From the NCBI GenBank assembly GCA_049645705.1, contig JBARUK010000013.1, positions 10,280 to 74,279 on the forward strand: a stretch of 64,000 nt of DNA, written 5' to 3'. Source of the DNA: JBGNFV01 sp049645705 (lineage in GTDB: Bacteria > Bacteroidota > Bacteroidia > Cytophagales > Cyclobacteriaceae). Below are positions 29,701 to 38,642 of this stretch, piece by piece. The position numbers were made by a program, and so were the translations under genes. The notes below the pieces were generated by a model. That model ran no database searches and was not told the DNA's origin. It saw only the letters and a program-made list of their open reading frames with translations. Position 1 is the stretch's first letter; each line of letters begins with the position of its first letter.

Positions 29701-31381
29701 GGCCCTGCCGGCCCCTGATATCGATGCCGCCGCGGGAAGAACAGCCTACGTAGCACCGGCTACCAATACGGAAGATGCGCTCGTAGCTATCTGGGAACAA
29801 GTGTTGCAGGTTTCTCCCATAGGTATCAAAGATAATTTCTTCGAAATGGGCGGGCATTCGCTTAAAGCCACCCAGGTGACCAGTAGGATATTTAAGCAAT
29901 TGGGTAAAAGCGTAGAGCTCAGGAATGTCTTTCTCTACCCTACCATATCCGAATTGGCCGCAGTTACAGACAAAGCCTCAAAAGGTCTGTACAAAGTGAT
30001 CATGAAGGTACCTATAGCACCTGATTATGCACTTTCGGATGCACAGCACAGGCTATGGATGACAGAACAGCTAGGGAATGGCGGTGCAGCTTATAACATT
30101 AACGATGTATTTGAGATAGAAGGCCCATTAGACCTTAAAGCCTTCAGGCAAGCCCTGCAGGTAGTAATAGACCGCCATGAAAGCCTGCGCACCAATTTCA
30201 TAATGAGTGAAGGTGAGCCAAGGCAGATCATTCATGCAGCCGGGGAGTCTCCAACATGCCTTGAAGTGGCAGAAAATGCAGGTACTGAAGAAGAGATAGG
30301 CGCTTTTCTGGCCTGCACTTTTGACCTCGCCTCTGATAGCCTGATCAGGGCCAGACTCTGGCAGAGGGGTGACAGCTTTTGGCTATTTGCCCTTTCAATG
30401 CACCATATTATTGCCGATGGCTGGTCTACGGCTGTCATTATCCGTGAAATATTAACAGTATATGAAGCGCTCATAGAGGGTAATACTGCTGCACTTCCTG
30501 ATTTACCCATTCAGTATAAGGACTACAGCAACTGGTATAATGAGCGCCTGAGCGGAAGTGAACTTCAGCAGCTTCAGACCTATTGGCACCACCAGTTAGG
30601 AGGCACATTGCCTATTCTGGATATTCTGTCAGACCGGGCCAGAGGTGAAGAAAGAACATTTAACGGAGCGGTTTTTACCTACCATTTTGACAGCAATATC
30701 ATAGAAGATCTGGAAGCACTGTCCAGGGAGAAAAAGGTAAGCTTATACACCCTGTTAGTGACCATTTTGAACGTAACACTGTACCACCGAACCGGGCAGG
30801 ACGACATCCTTATCGGATCACCTGTTTCCGGCAGAGTACATCAGGCCCTCGAGCAGCAGGTTGGCTTATTTGTAAATAGCCTGATCCTGCGTAATAAGCT
30901 CTCCGGAAATGAGTCTGTAGCGGACTTTCTTAACCGTGTAAAACAAACAGTTATAGAGGGCCAGGAAAACCAGCTTTATCCATATGATCGTCTTGTAGAA
31001 GACCTTAAGCCGGATTTTGACAGAAGCCGCTCACCCTTTACCGACATATGGATGCAGCTCTACAATGAAGAGGTAGCAGCCGGAAAAGAGATCAACAGGG
31101 CAGGCCTGCGATTCAGGGAACACCCTATAGAAAATGCTTACAGCAAAAACGACATTACCTTTAACTTTATGAAGGAGGGTAATGCCCTGAGTGTAGCCAT
31201 CAATTATAACTCAGACCTGTATGACAGTGAGACGATTGAAAGAATAAACGAAGACCTGCTGGCCATTGCAAAACAGATTGTGGCTGACTCCAATATGATT
31301 ATCGACCACTGCAACCTACCCTCCTCAGCCGTAGTGGAACAGGAAGATGATGCCTTTGCAAACTCCATGTTTGATATCTGA
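23765..31381 (+). CDS. NRPS: C'(non-catalytic)-A(Asp)-T-C-A(Orn-like)-T-C
   Basis: This two-module peptide synthetase has 2538 residues. The N-terminal ~425 residues have a condensation-domain fold signature, but where HHxxxDG should be the sequence reads PGLAADL (129-135). Both His are absent and only the Asp (134) is kept. Then follow A3 (SGTTG from 579, code DLTKLGHIGK, Asp-like), T Ser969, C (HHIISDG from 1157), A4 (SGSTG from 1637, code DVGELLSIDK, closest to the Orn code DVGEIGSIDK), T Ser2032, and a terminal C (HHIIADG from 2213). The upstream megasynthase already ends with an intact C domain, so the degenerate domain is not needed for peptide-bond formation. It may recruit the hydroxylase encoded just upstream, as proposed for interface domains of beta-hydroxy-Asp systems. 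Its stop shares one base with the racemase start (TGATG). Confidence 0.95.
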   Translation: MVIQGYTLSPQQQNYLTTWGTPTGKPAFLAVHCKGADKNTLRKALDKIFAEEAIFRTVYPVRDHACTMQVINDRIEVHISEHPETIEPEAISGFLAAYKRDITTIEPGAVQVAFQPVSDESYLGLIVLPGLAADLYTLSVFTKKWLNAVAEEPLTTDEDPIQYIQFAEWQQQLLTDEDTEESIKYWTQKEVSPSPTIAFDFDKEDNGKFEPARFDLTETYSSAELVKDSHTSTETVLITAFYHVLSRLTGGNLTLGYTDPLRDFEELEELCGVCAKTLPLTASWAAGWTMEDAILNIQTEIDECKLHKDGHQGNEGLPYGVEYYSAPGATFSKGSSRFTILDTETYTEPFRLKMVMKENCDRITVRFCYDKTHFSEDDIICLADSFRHVISQLKADKSQILASYRLMSPAWEEKVLKDFNRTEATFETEGKTISHAFADIVAEHGDRTAIIHQGTSYSYAWLNKMANKLATRLTNEHGIGTGDLVAIMTDKDAHLPAAMLAVSRCGAGFVPVDPSNPADRTQFVVNDSGVKALITTSAYNIANLRARSVLADEDTADEESNFKAPDRMPDDTLYVIYTSGTTGKPKGTEISDRSLLNYISWFKKQFSVTSSDSSILMGSYAFDLGYTAMWGTLLSGGTLHLVPDKLIRQPEELMAYVTDHQVSYLKITPSLLHALVQTTSFEKAGKGELRMILIGGEPIRPADLKRVAGKAPSVKLVNHYGPTEATIGTVAWEIDPAGLEAYSQRPVIGIPVANNRIYILDQQLNPVAPGEAGELMVSGKGLAKGYLGREALTAEKFIPNPFETGARLYRTGDVARWMTDGTILFEGRKDDQVKIRGYRVELKEVQSTLSARKGIDKAEVIAWKGSDFGPELAAYYTGMAKLDELRSELAELLPDYMQPSYYVRLERFPLTANGKVDKKALPDPSKSSGSVEMVPARNELDSKLLTLWTSVLDKEIGITDDFFTNGGHSLKAILLITRIQKELDYKIELHEIFIFNTVQKLSDHLDSSQKQTYRPIPAISKTPYYALSHAQHRLWILDQLEGDQIAYNMPGAFVLEGELDHKAFTTSFEYITSHHESLRTTFHTLDGEPWQKVHEPGELFLKMKVSDLRGHNMPLEQARMLAMKEAQTPFDLINGPLIRSHLFQTDDQQHVVVLNMHHIISDGWSFTVLIDELLRHYGDLKAGKPIEATAPAVQYKDFAAWQNDLLNSEEIKSSQSYWGDRFKGEIPVLNLPADHPRPAVQTFNGASHRLLLGADLLEKLNTLAKTNDATLYMVLMASVKALLYRYTGQEDIVIGTPIAGREHPDVEHIIGFFVNTLAIRSTFDESEGLGGILKTVKDRSLEAHTHQVYPFDRLIDDLNLERDLSRSALFDVMVSFSNPDSLKFSKYNLGGLSVKELSGEHTISKFDISFDFWETAEGLVMNIEYNTDIYAAYRIARMAGHFENLVRSAVENPEQPVHKLEMLSESEATQIRSTFNSTTVPFDQTYTILSIFEDQVMQTPGQPAVLFGETTLTYHSLNEQANQIAHYLIKKYSLGLDKRAGLMVGRSELTIPAVLGIMKTGAAYVPIDPEYPADRIQYLVQDSEIGLILTDKSTESLPETIDVLDLRTKWEEIATQSKNNPTQAIDPEGLAYMIYTSGSTGKPKGVMVRHRNVTNIALAWRTAYKLDSFSPSLLQMASISFDVFMGDLCRALLNGGRMIICPSDVRVDPSALYQLIQRHRVNILESTPAVVVPLMDYVYEEQLEVNFMEMLILGSDTCPATDFRRVVERFGNQMRIINSYGTTETAIDSSFYEAPLSELPLSGNVPIGKPMQNNRFYIVDSYFQLQPVGIPGELLIAGEGVAKGYHKKPELTSARFITLPKEAGPVYRTGDLACWLPDGNVRFIGRNDNQVKIRGYRIELGEIETALLKIEGIQSSAVTARKDQGGIGYLAAYYSGNDVPDKKDIKTALQDTLPDYMVPAWFVQLDIMPLTPNGKTDHKALPAPDIDAAAGRTAYVAPATNTEDALVAIWEQVLQVSPIGIKDNFFEMGGHSLKATQVTSRIFKQLGKSVELRNVFLYPTISELAAVTDKASKGLYKVIMKVPIAPDYALSDAQHRLWMTEQLGNGGAAYNINDVFEIEGPLDLKAFRQALQVVIDRHESLRTNFIMSEGEPRQIIHAAGESPTCLEVAENAGTEEEIGAFLACTFDLASDSLIRARLWQRGDSFWLFALSMHHIIADGWSTAVIIREILTVYEALIEGNTAALPDLPIQYKDYSNWYNERLSGSELQQLQTYWHHQLGGTLPILDILSDRARGEERTFNGAVFTYHFDSNIIEDLEALSREKKVSLYTLLVTILNVTLYHRTGQDDILIGSPVSGRVHQALEQQVGLFVNSLILRNKLSGNESVADFLNRVKQTVIEGQENQLYPYDRLVEDLKPDFDRSRSPFTDIWMQLYNEEVAAGKEINRAGLRFREHPIENAYSKNDITFNFMKEGNALSVAINYNSDLYDSETIERINEDLLAIAKQIVADSNMIIDHCNLPSSAVVEQEDDAFANSMFDI

Positions 31382-32193
31382 TGAAGATGAAAGCAGAAAA
31401 GAAAAAGCTAGGCATAATAGGCGGCATGGGCTCGCGGGCAGGAGCAAACTTCCTGCAGCGAGCAATTGACCTCTGCCCGGCCGTGAGGGACCAGGAGTTT
31501 ATAGAAATATTGCTTCACAGCAATTCTTCTATTCCTGACCGTACCAGGGCTATCGTATACGGCGAGGCCTCCCCCATGCCGGAACTGCTGCGCTCTGTAG
31601 AGATGATGAATACTTGGGGTGCCGACTATATCGTACTCACATGCAATACCTCTTACTATTACGGGGAAAGGCTGGAAGCTGCCTCCCGGGGGGAAATACT
31701 TAGCCCTATACCCCTGTTGACCCGGCATGTGAAAGAAAGTGGCTTTAGGAAAATAGGCCTGCTGGCTACCACCGGCACCTTACGTGCATCCATCTTCCAG
31801 CAAGCCATTGCGGGCCATGACCTGGAGCTCATCACCCTTGATAACCATGACCAGGAAACCCTCTTCATGAGATCAGTGTACATGGATGGCGGGCTAAAAT
31901 CATCAGAAATAAAGCATGAAGCTTATTCACTCATGCATCAATCTGCCCGGAAACTACTTCAAGCGGGCGCAGAGGTCATTATAGGCGGCTGCTCCGAAGT
32001 AAGCCTCGGAATGGCCGGCCATACGCTACCCGTACCATACACAGATACGATGGACCTGCTGGCAAAAGAGGTAATATCTAAATGCTATCAGGACAACCAT
32101 AGTGGCCATGAATTTCAAAATACCGGCTCTGTATCTAAAATTAACTCCCAAAACAGAATATTCTCGAACCACCAAAATGAATACCAGCGATGA
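31381..32193 (+). CDS. Aspartate/glutamate racemase family protein
   Basis: This is a cofactor-independent Asp/Glu racemase homologue of 270 residues. The two catalytic cysteines of the family are present: Cys88 in TCNTS and Cys204 in GGCSEV. The N-terminal GIIGGMGSRAG loop is also typical. It would interconvert L- and D-Asp (or Glu) in the cytoplasm. It lies between two NRPS genes with overlapping stops and starts on both sides (TGATG before, ATGA after), so it is co-translated with them. With an Asp-type A domain in the gene just upstream, supply of D-Asp to the assembly line is the simplest role. This would explain how a D-residue could enter there without an epimerase domain. The last ~35 residues are polar and probably disordered. 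Confidence 0.88.
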   Translation: MKMKAEKKKLGIIGGMGSRAGANFLQRAIDLCPAVRDQEFIEILLHSNSSIPDRTRAIVYGEASPMPELLRSVEMMNTWGADYIVLTCNTSYYYGERLEAASRGEILSPIPLLTRHVKESGFRKIGLLATTGTLRASIFQQAIAGHDLELITLDNHDQETLFMRSVYMDGGLKSSEIKHEAYSLMHQSARKLLQAGAEVIIGGCSEVSLGMAGHTLPVPYTDTMDLLAKEVISKCYQDNHSGHEFQNTGSVSKINSQNRIFSNHQNEYQR

Positions 32194-35100
32194 ATGTTTA
32201 TACTGCATTTGAGCAAACGGCCCTCAATTTTCCTCATAAAACTGCCATCGAGTACGGCGAGGAGCATGTGCCGTATCGCCTATTACTTGAGCACACCGAG
32301 GGTCTCTCTCAAGCTTTACTCGCATTGGGTCAGGGAAAAAACTCCCTTACCGGCGTAGTACTGTCATCGTCACCAAACCTGGTGGTATCACTGCTGGCCA
32401 TACTCTCTTCGGGTAGTCTTTTTGTTCCTGTTGATGCCCGCTTCCCTGCCAGACGTCTGCAGCAGATGTTTGATCAGACCCCATGCCGGGTACTGATCAC
32501 CGATGAGGCGCACCTGGAAAAAGTATCAGCTATTGCCCGGGACCATAACCCGGAAACGGAATGGATCATCGTAATAAATAAAAACGGATTTGATATCCTG
32601 AGGTCGGCAGGTGAGGGTTTTGAGAAAACGGTATTTCCTCCTCCTACTACCGCATCTGCAACTGCCCCTGGTGATGAGGATAGCTGCTACATTTTTTACA
32701 CCTCTGGCTCCACAGGCATCCCTAAGCCTATCGAGGGTATGCACAAGAGTCTTGAGCACTTTATCCGGTGGGAAAGGGAAGAGTTTGCAATAGATGAAAC
32801 CCACAAGGTAAGCCAGCTTGCGCAGTTTACCTTTGATGCTTCCCTGCGCGATATATTATTACCCCTCACCTCCGGGGCTACCCTTTGCATACCCCCTGCC
32901 GGGATAAAAGAAAACATGAGTTTGCTGGCCAGTTGGCTGGAAAACTCAGGCGTTACCCTTATTCACAGCGTTCCCACCTTGTTTCGCCTGCTTACCCGTG
33001 AGCTGGCAAGCCAAGCGGCGACGGGAGAACGCTTCCCTGATCTCAAACATTTTCTACTGAGCGGAGAGCCGCTATTTGGCAAAGATCTTATAAACTGGCA
33101 GCAGGCATGTGAAGATCACACCGAACTGGTAAACCTGTATGGTCCTTCTGAGACTACCATGATCAGGACCTTTCACCGCATAACAGAAATACCTGCAGCC
33201 CCCTCACAGCCCGTACATGCAGGCAAGCCGATAGCTAACAGCTTCGTACTCATACTCAATGCCCGTAATGAACTATGTAAAGTGGGCGAGAAAGGGGATA
33301 TATACATCCGAACCCCCTATATGACCAAAGGCTATTATGGCAATAAAGAGTTAACGGAAAAGGCATTTGTACAGAACCCGCTGGCTAAGGATTTCGAGGA
33401 CATTATCTACCGCACAGGAGACCTAGGCCGCTACCTTAAAGACCGTAGTGTGGAAATACTCGGACGGGTGGATGACCAGGTTAAGATCAATGGCGTACGG
33501 ATAGAAACAGAAGAAGTACGGAAAGCTGTAATCGACCTTAAGGGGATTGATGATGCCTGCGTGGTAGCCCACACCGGCAGTGATAACCTTAGCGAACTGG
33601 CCTGCTATTACCTGGGAGATGCCTTTTCTCCTGACAGCCTTAAAGAAAAACTGGCTGAGGCACTGGCAGACGCTATGTTGCCCTCCTACTTTATCCATAT
33701 GGATGCTTTCCCGGTAAATGCCAATGGCAAAGTAGATAAGCATGCACTGCCCAAACCAGGGGAAGCTCTGCTAAAGGCCGTAACCTATGAAGCACCTGCT
33801 ACAGAAACGGAAGAAAAACTGGAAACCATCTGGCAGGAAGTTCTGGGGATAAGCCCTATTGGCAGGAAAGCCTCCTTCTTTGCCTTGGGCGGCTCTTCAC
33901 TGAAAGCTACCCAGCTTGTGACACGCCTGTACAAGACCTTCAGGGTAACGGTAAGCCTCAGGGAAATTTTTGAGCATTCTACCATTGCAGAATTGGGTAG
34001 GCTCATCGATGGAATGGAAAGCACAGAGATAGGCCGGATACTTAATGTCGCCACCCAGGACCACTACCCTGTTTCGGACGGGCAACGCAGGTTATACGTG
34101 CTCACCCAGTTCGAAGGCAATGTATCTGCTTATAACATGCCGGGAGTATATCACTTTTCCGGAAACCTGGATAAAGACGCTCTTTTCAGGGCATTTGATA
34201 CGCTGATTGAACGCCATGAGATACTACGGACTGTATTTGATACCGTTGATGGTGAGCTGAGGCAATTCGTGCTTCCCGCTCACAAATCAGGATTCAGGCC
34301 TGAATTTACCGACCTGAGAAGCGAAACAGCCCCTGTTAAACACGCTGAAATGGTAGCAGACAAGAAAGCTATTGCCAGCTTTGACCTGCAAAACGGACCA
34401 CTTCTCCGGGCAAAATTGATGCAGGTAGGAGAAGAACGCTACATCATGGCCTTCAACATGCATCACATCATCAGCGATGGATGGACAATGGAGGTTCTGA
34501 TACGTGAAGTAATGAGTATCTACTCTGCCTACAGCCAGGGTATAGAGTATGAGGCCGAACCACCAAGCCTGCAATATAAAGACTATGCTGCCTGGCAACA
34601 GGCTCGCCTGCAGGGTGAGAACCTGGAAGCATACCGCCACTATTGGAGCAATAAGCTGACCGGTAGCCTGCCTGTGCTTGAGTTGCCAACGGATAAACCA
34701 AGACCGGCTGTGAAGACCTATAACGGGGCCAGCCTGGAATATACCTTTGATAAATCACTGACCCGGCAACTGCAGGAATGGAGCAGCAGCCGCGAAGCCA
34801 GTCTACACATGGCCATTCTTACGTCGGTGTATGCGTTGTTTTATAAATACACCGGACAAAAAGACATTATTCTTGGTACACCCTCTGCAGGCCGTGTACA
34901 TAAGGACCTGGAAGACCAATTGGGTTTCTACGTAAACCTTCTGGCCCTGCGTACCACCTTCGAAGGGAATGACACATTTGAGCAACTACTTGATAAAGTA
35001 AAAGATACCACGCTGGGTGCTTACGAGCACCAGGTCTACCCGTTTGACCGGCTGGTAGAAGAGTTTAATACAGGTCGCCAGCTAAGCCGTTCCCCCTTAT

Positions 35101-38100
35101 TCGATGTGGCCGTAATCCTTCACAACACTTCCGTAAAAGAAGATAACCTGCCCCTGCCAGGCAACTTACAGGTTAGCCGCGCAGAACCTGGCGTTACAGT
35201 TAGTAAATATGACATGCAGCTAAACTTCTACCTGCTGGACGAGAAGCTGCACCTGAACCTGGAGTATAATACAGACCTGTTCCGCGATGACCGGATAAAC
35301 ACTATGATGCAGCACTTGCAGGCCATGATAAAGGAGATGGTTACCGGGTCAGCACCTTCCATTGGCGCTGCAGACTACCTGAGCCAGGAAGAAAAGCAGC
35401 AGCTCCTGTACAACTGGAACGATACTCATCTGCCCTACAGCCGGAAGAAAACCATGCACCGCCTTTTTGAAGAGCAGGTGGTGCAGTGCCCCGGTCAGGT
35501 GGCCCTGGTGTGTGGTGAGGAACACCTTACCTACGCACAGCTAAATGAAAGAGCTAACCGGCTGGCCCGCTACCTGGTAGATAAAGGCGTTCAAAACAGT
35601 CAGAATATAGCCATCATGACCGGCCGTACATCCGATATGATTATAGGTATGTATGGTATACTAAAGGCAAATGCAGCTTATGTTCCTATAGATCCGGCCT
35701 ATCCGGCAGATAGACAGCTATATATCTGTGAGAACTCCGAAGTTACCTTTATTCTGTCAGATAAACCCTATGAGGTAATCAGTCAGTTGCCTGATGAAGT
35801 GGAGCACATTCTACTGGATGAACATACAGGAGAAGCGTACGACAGTACCAATCCTGACCTGACGAAAGACACAACCGAACTGGCTTATACCATCTATACC
35901 AGTGGATCAACCGGAAGGCCCAAGGGGGTTATGATCGAGCACCATTCGGCAGTAAACCTTATCGAATGGGTGAATAACACCTACCAGGTAGGTCGTAATG
36001 ACCGCCAGCTCTTTATCACCTCTATGTGCTTCGACCTGTCCGTATATGATATTTTCGGCACACTGGCAGCCGGAGGCACTGTCGTAATGGCTTCGCAGGA
36101 GGAGGTAAGAGATGCCTATAAACTAAAGGAGCTGATGCAGCGCTACCGTATCACCTTCTGGGACTCGGTGCCCACCACCATGAACCACCTCATTGCAGGC
36201 CTGGAGGATGCCGGAGAAGCCTATGTACAGAACGACCTGCGGGTTGTCTTTATGAGCGGAGACTGGATACCGGTAGATCTGCCTGCCAGAATTAAAAAGT
36301 TCTATCCAAATGCTCAGGTCATCAGCCTCGGTGGTGCCACAGAAGGTACCGTGTGGTCTAACTGGTACCCCGTAGAAGGAGAGCATACACATTGGTCGAG
36401 CATACCCTATGGACGGCCTATTACTAATAACTATTTCTATATCCTGGATGAGCACCTTAACCCTGTGCCACAGGGCGTACCGGGCGAACTGTTCATAGGT
36501 GGTACCGGGGTGGCCCGCGGCTACGCCAATGACCCTGTTAAGACTGCAGCATCCTTTATGAAAGACCCTTTCAGCAACAGGCTTGGCGGGCGCATGTACC
36601 GTACCGGCGACCTGGGAAGAATGTCCGATGACTGGCAGATGGAATTTCTCGGACGAAAAGACCATCAGGTTAAAATCCGGGGCTTCCGTGTAGAGATAGG
36701 TGAGGTAAATACCAGCCTTGCCCGCCACACAGATATCAAGGAGGCGATAGTGGTGGCAAAAGGGGAGCGAAATAACATATTTCTGGCGGCCTACTACACC
36801 AGTGAAAAAATACTTGATGCTGCCACCCTCCGGGAGTATATGGGAAGTACACTGCCAGACTATATGATACCGGCATACTTTATCCAGCTTGATCAATTGC
36901 CCCTAAATGCAAACGGCAAGGTAGATCACAAGCAGTTACCGGAACCGGATACCACCACCCTGCAGGCAGAGATAGCTTTGCCCCAGACAGAAACGCAGGA
37001 GCGCCTGGCCGCTATCTGGAAAGATATCCTGGGCAATGATCACTTCGGTATTAAAGACGATTTCTTTACCATCGGGGGGCATTCTCTGTCCGCCATGCGT
37101 GTGCTCTCATGGATACAAAAGGAATTTGGGGTACGCATGGACCTGCGAGCCATGTTCCTTAACCCCACCATCTCCGCCATGGCCGAAGCGATAGAAGAAA
37201 GTGTGGGAGAAGCCACACAAACCATTAGTAAAGCAGCATACAGAGAGTTTTATCCCCTCAGTCATGCACAAAAGAGGCTTTGGATTACGCATCAGATGGA
37301 GGACGACCAGATCGCTTTCAACATACCCCTGGCACTAAACATTCACGGCCCGCTGGATAAAATAGCCTTTTCCAGGGCTTTCGATGATATTGTTGCGCGC
37401 CACGAGTCACTTCGCACTGTTTTCATCACCCGCGAGGGGCAGACCTTTCAACAAATCCTTGAAGCCACCGAACTCGGATTTAGTGTAGGCATGACGGACC
37501 TTGGCCCTGATCCGGACGCCCGTAAAAAGGCCGCAGCCATGGCCGAAGCGGAAGTGAACACGCCTTTTGATCTGGAAAAGGGGCCGCTGGTCCGGGTGAA
37601 GCTCATAACCATTGGAGAAGAAGAGCACCTGCTGTTATTGACCATTCACCATATTATTTCAGATGCCTGGTCACTGGGCATAATGGTTAAAGAATTAATG
37701 GCTGCTTACCAGGATTATAAAAAAGGGCAGAAACCTGTCTTTAAACCACTTACAATTCAGTATAAGGACTTTGTATACTGGCACAACAGTCAGATAACCG
37801 GAGAAACAGGACAGAAGCATAAAAACTACTGGACAAGTACGCTGCACGATCTTCCTGCACCGCTTACTTTACCTGCAGACTTTGAACGCCCGGAGCGAAA
37901 AACCTTTAATGGTGATGTAAAAGAAATACTACTGCCCCAGGCCCTGGCGAATTCTTTGAAGAAGCAGGCAAAAGCACAGGAAGTCAGCTTGTTTGTACTG
38001 TTCAGCGCGGGGGTAAATGGACTCCTGTACCGTTATACCGGGCAAACGGATATCATCACAGGCACCCTGGTGTCCGGAAGGGATCACCATCAGACAGAAG

Positions 38101-38642
38101 ACCAGGTAGGCTTTTATGTGAATAACCTCCCTCTCCGTGTAACCTTTGATAAGGACTGCACCTTTAGCAGCCTGTTAAGCAAAACAAAAGAATCTGTCTT
38201 ACAGGCATTCTCCCACCAGGTATATCCCTTTGATAAGATAGTGGAAGACCTGCGACTGGTCAAAGCCCCCTCACATAACCCACTGTTTGATATAGTGGTG
38301 GAATACCAAAATACAGATACCCGGGGAATGAATTTGACCGGTGCAGGTAATGAACTGAAATTCAGCGGCTACCAAACGGATAACAGGGTAAGTAAATACG
38401 ACGTATCTTTCCGCTTCTTTGAAGATGGAGAAGAGCTGAAATTACTGCTGGAATATAATACAGACCTGTTTACTCCCGGAACCATATCGCTGCTGGCAGA
38501 CCGCGCCATAGCCATGTTATACCATATCTCCTCAAACCCTGAGGGTAAGCTGGCAGAAACCACGCTGGAAGGGGATGAGGCCTCATCTGGCACCATCAGT
38601 AACCGCATTGACGAATCATTTGATTTTGATTTTCAACCATGA
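32190..38642 (+). CDS. NRPS: A-T-C-A-T-C
   Basis: This two-module synthetase (2150 residues) starts directly with an adenylation domain and so depends on the terminal C domain of the previous NRPS. Domains: A5 ~1-505 (SGSTG from 172), T Ser570 in GGSS rather than GGHS, C (HHIISDG from 758), A6 (SGSTG from 1238), T Ser1632, terminal C with HHIISDA from 1820 (Gly replaced by Ala). A5 has an atypical A3 motif in which PKG is replaced by PKPIEG; its code, DARHLSLMIK, I cannot assign. A6 has LGGATE in place of YGPTE and the code DLYDFSLVWK, closest to Cys codes (DLYNLSLIWK), but with Asp at the fourth position, so the call is weak. Its start overlaps the racemase stop and its stop overlaps the next start, both as ATGA. 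Confidence 0.95.
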   Translation: MNVYTAFEQTALNFPHKTAIEYGEEHVPYRLLLEHTEGLSQALLALGQGKNSLTGVVLSSSPNLVVSLLAILSSGSLFVPVDARFPARRLQQMFDQTPCRVLITDEAHLEKVSAIARDHNPETEWIIVINKNGFDILRSAGEGFEKTVFPPPTTASATAPGDEDSCYIFYTSGSTGIPKPIEGMHKSLEHFIRWEREEFAIDETHKVSQLAQFTFDASLRDILLPLTSGATLCIPPAGIKENMSLLASWLENSGVTLIHSVPTLFRLLTRELASQAATGERFPDLKHFLLSGEPLFGKDLINWQQACEDHTELVNLYGPSETTMIRTFHRITEIPAAPSQPVHAGKPIANSFVLILNARNELCKVGEKGDIYIRTPYMTKGYYGNKELTEKAFVQNPLAKDFEDIIYRTGDLGRYLKDRSVEILGRVDDQVKINGVRIETEEVRKAVIDLKGIDDACVVAHTGSDNLSELACYYLGDAFSPDSLKEKLAEALADAMLPSYFIHMDAFPVNANGKVDKHALPKPGEALLKAVTYEAPATETEEKLETIWQEVLGISPIGRKASFFALGGSSLKATQLVTRLYKTFRVTVSLREIFEHSTIAELGRLIDGMESTEIGRILNVATQDHYPVSDGQRRLYVLTQFEGNVSAYNMPGVYHFSGNLDKDALFRAFDTLIERHEILRTVFDTVDGELRQFVLPAHKSGFRPEFTDLRSETAPVKHAEMVADKKAIASFDLQNGPLLRAKLMQVGEERYIMAFNMHHIISDGWTMEVLIREVMSIYSAYSQGIEYEAEPPSLQYKDYAAWQQARLQGENLEAYRHYWSNKLTGSLPVLELPTDKPRPAVKTYNGASLEYTFDKSLTRQLQEWSSSREASLHMAILTSVYALFYKYTGQKDIILGTPSAGRVHKDLEDQLGFYVNLLALRTTFEGNDTFEQLLDKVKDTTLGAYEHQVYPFDRLVEEFNTGRQLSRSPLFDVAVILHNTSVKEDNLPLPGNLQVSRAEPGVTVSKYDMQLNFYLLDEKLHLNLEYNTDLFRDDRINTMMQHLQAMIKEMVTGSAPSIGAADYLSQEEKQQLLYNWNDTHLPYSRKKTMHRLFEEQVVQCPGQVALVCGEEHLTYAQLNERANRLARYLVDKGVQNSQNIAIMTGRTSDMIIGMYGILKANAAYVPIDPAYPADRQLYICENSEVTFILSDKPYEVISQLPDEVEHILLDEHTGEAYDSTNPDLTKDTTELAYTIYTSGSTGRPKGVMIEHHSAVNLIEWVNNTYQVGRNDRQLFITSMCFDLSVYDIFGTLAAGGTVVMASQEEVRDAYKLKELMQRYRITFWDSVPTTMNHLIAGLEDAGEAYVQNDLRVVFMSGDWIPVDLPARIKKFYPNAQVISLGGATEGTVWSNWYPVEGEHTHWSSIPYGRPITNNYFYILDEHLNPVPQGVPGELFIGGTGVARGYANDPVKTAASFMKDPFSNRLGGRMYRTGDLGRMSDDWQMEFLGRKDHQVKIRGFRVEIGEVNTSLARHTDIKEAIVVAKGERNNIFLAAYYTSEKILDAATLREYMGSTLPDYMIPAYFIQLDQLPLNANGKVDHKQLPEPDTTTLQAEIALPQTETQERLAAIWKDILGNDHFGIKDDFFTIGGHSLSAMRVLSWIQKEFGVRMDLRAMFLNPTISAMAEAIEESVGEATQTISKAAYREFYPLSHAQKRLWITHQMEDDQIAFNIPLALNIHGPLDKIAFSRAFDDIVARHESLRTVFITREGQTFQQILEATELGFSVGMTDLGPDPDARKKAAAMAEAEVNTPFDLEKGPLVRVKLITIGEEEHLLLLTIHHIISDAWSLGIMVKELMAAYQDYKKGQKPVFKPLTIQYKDFVYWHNSQITGETGQKHKNYWTSTLHDLPAPLTLPADFERPERKTFNGDVKEILLPQALANSLKKQAKAQEVSLFVLFSAGVNGLLYRYTGQTDIITGTLVSGRDHHQTEDQVGFYVNNLPLRVTFDKDCTFSSLLSKTKESVLQAFSHQVYPFDKIVEDLRLVKAPSHNPLFDIVVEYQNTDTRGMNLTGAGNELKFSGYQTDNRVSKYDVSFRFFEDGEELKLLLEYNTDLFTPGTISLLADRAIAMLYHISSNPEGKLAETTLEGDEASSGTISNRIDESFDFDFQP

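Noticed and set aside
36123..36896. A 257-codon open frame on the minus strand
   Set aside because: It lies opposite the A6 domain and has no independent support.
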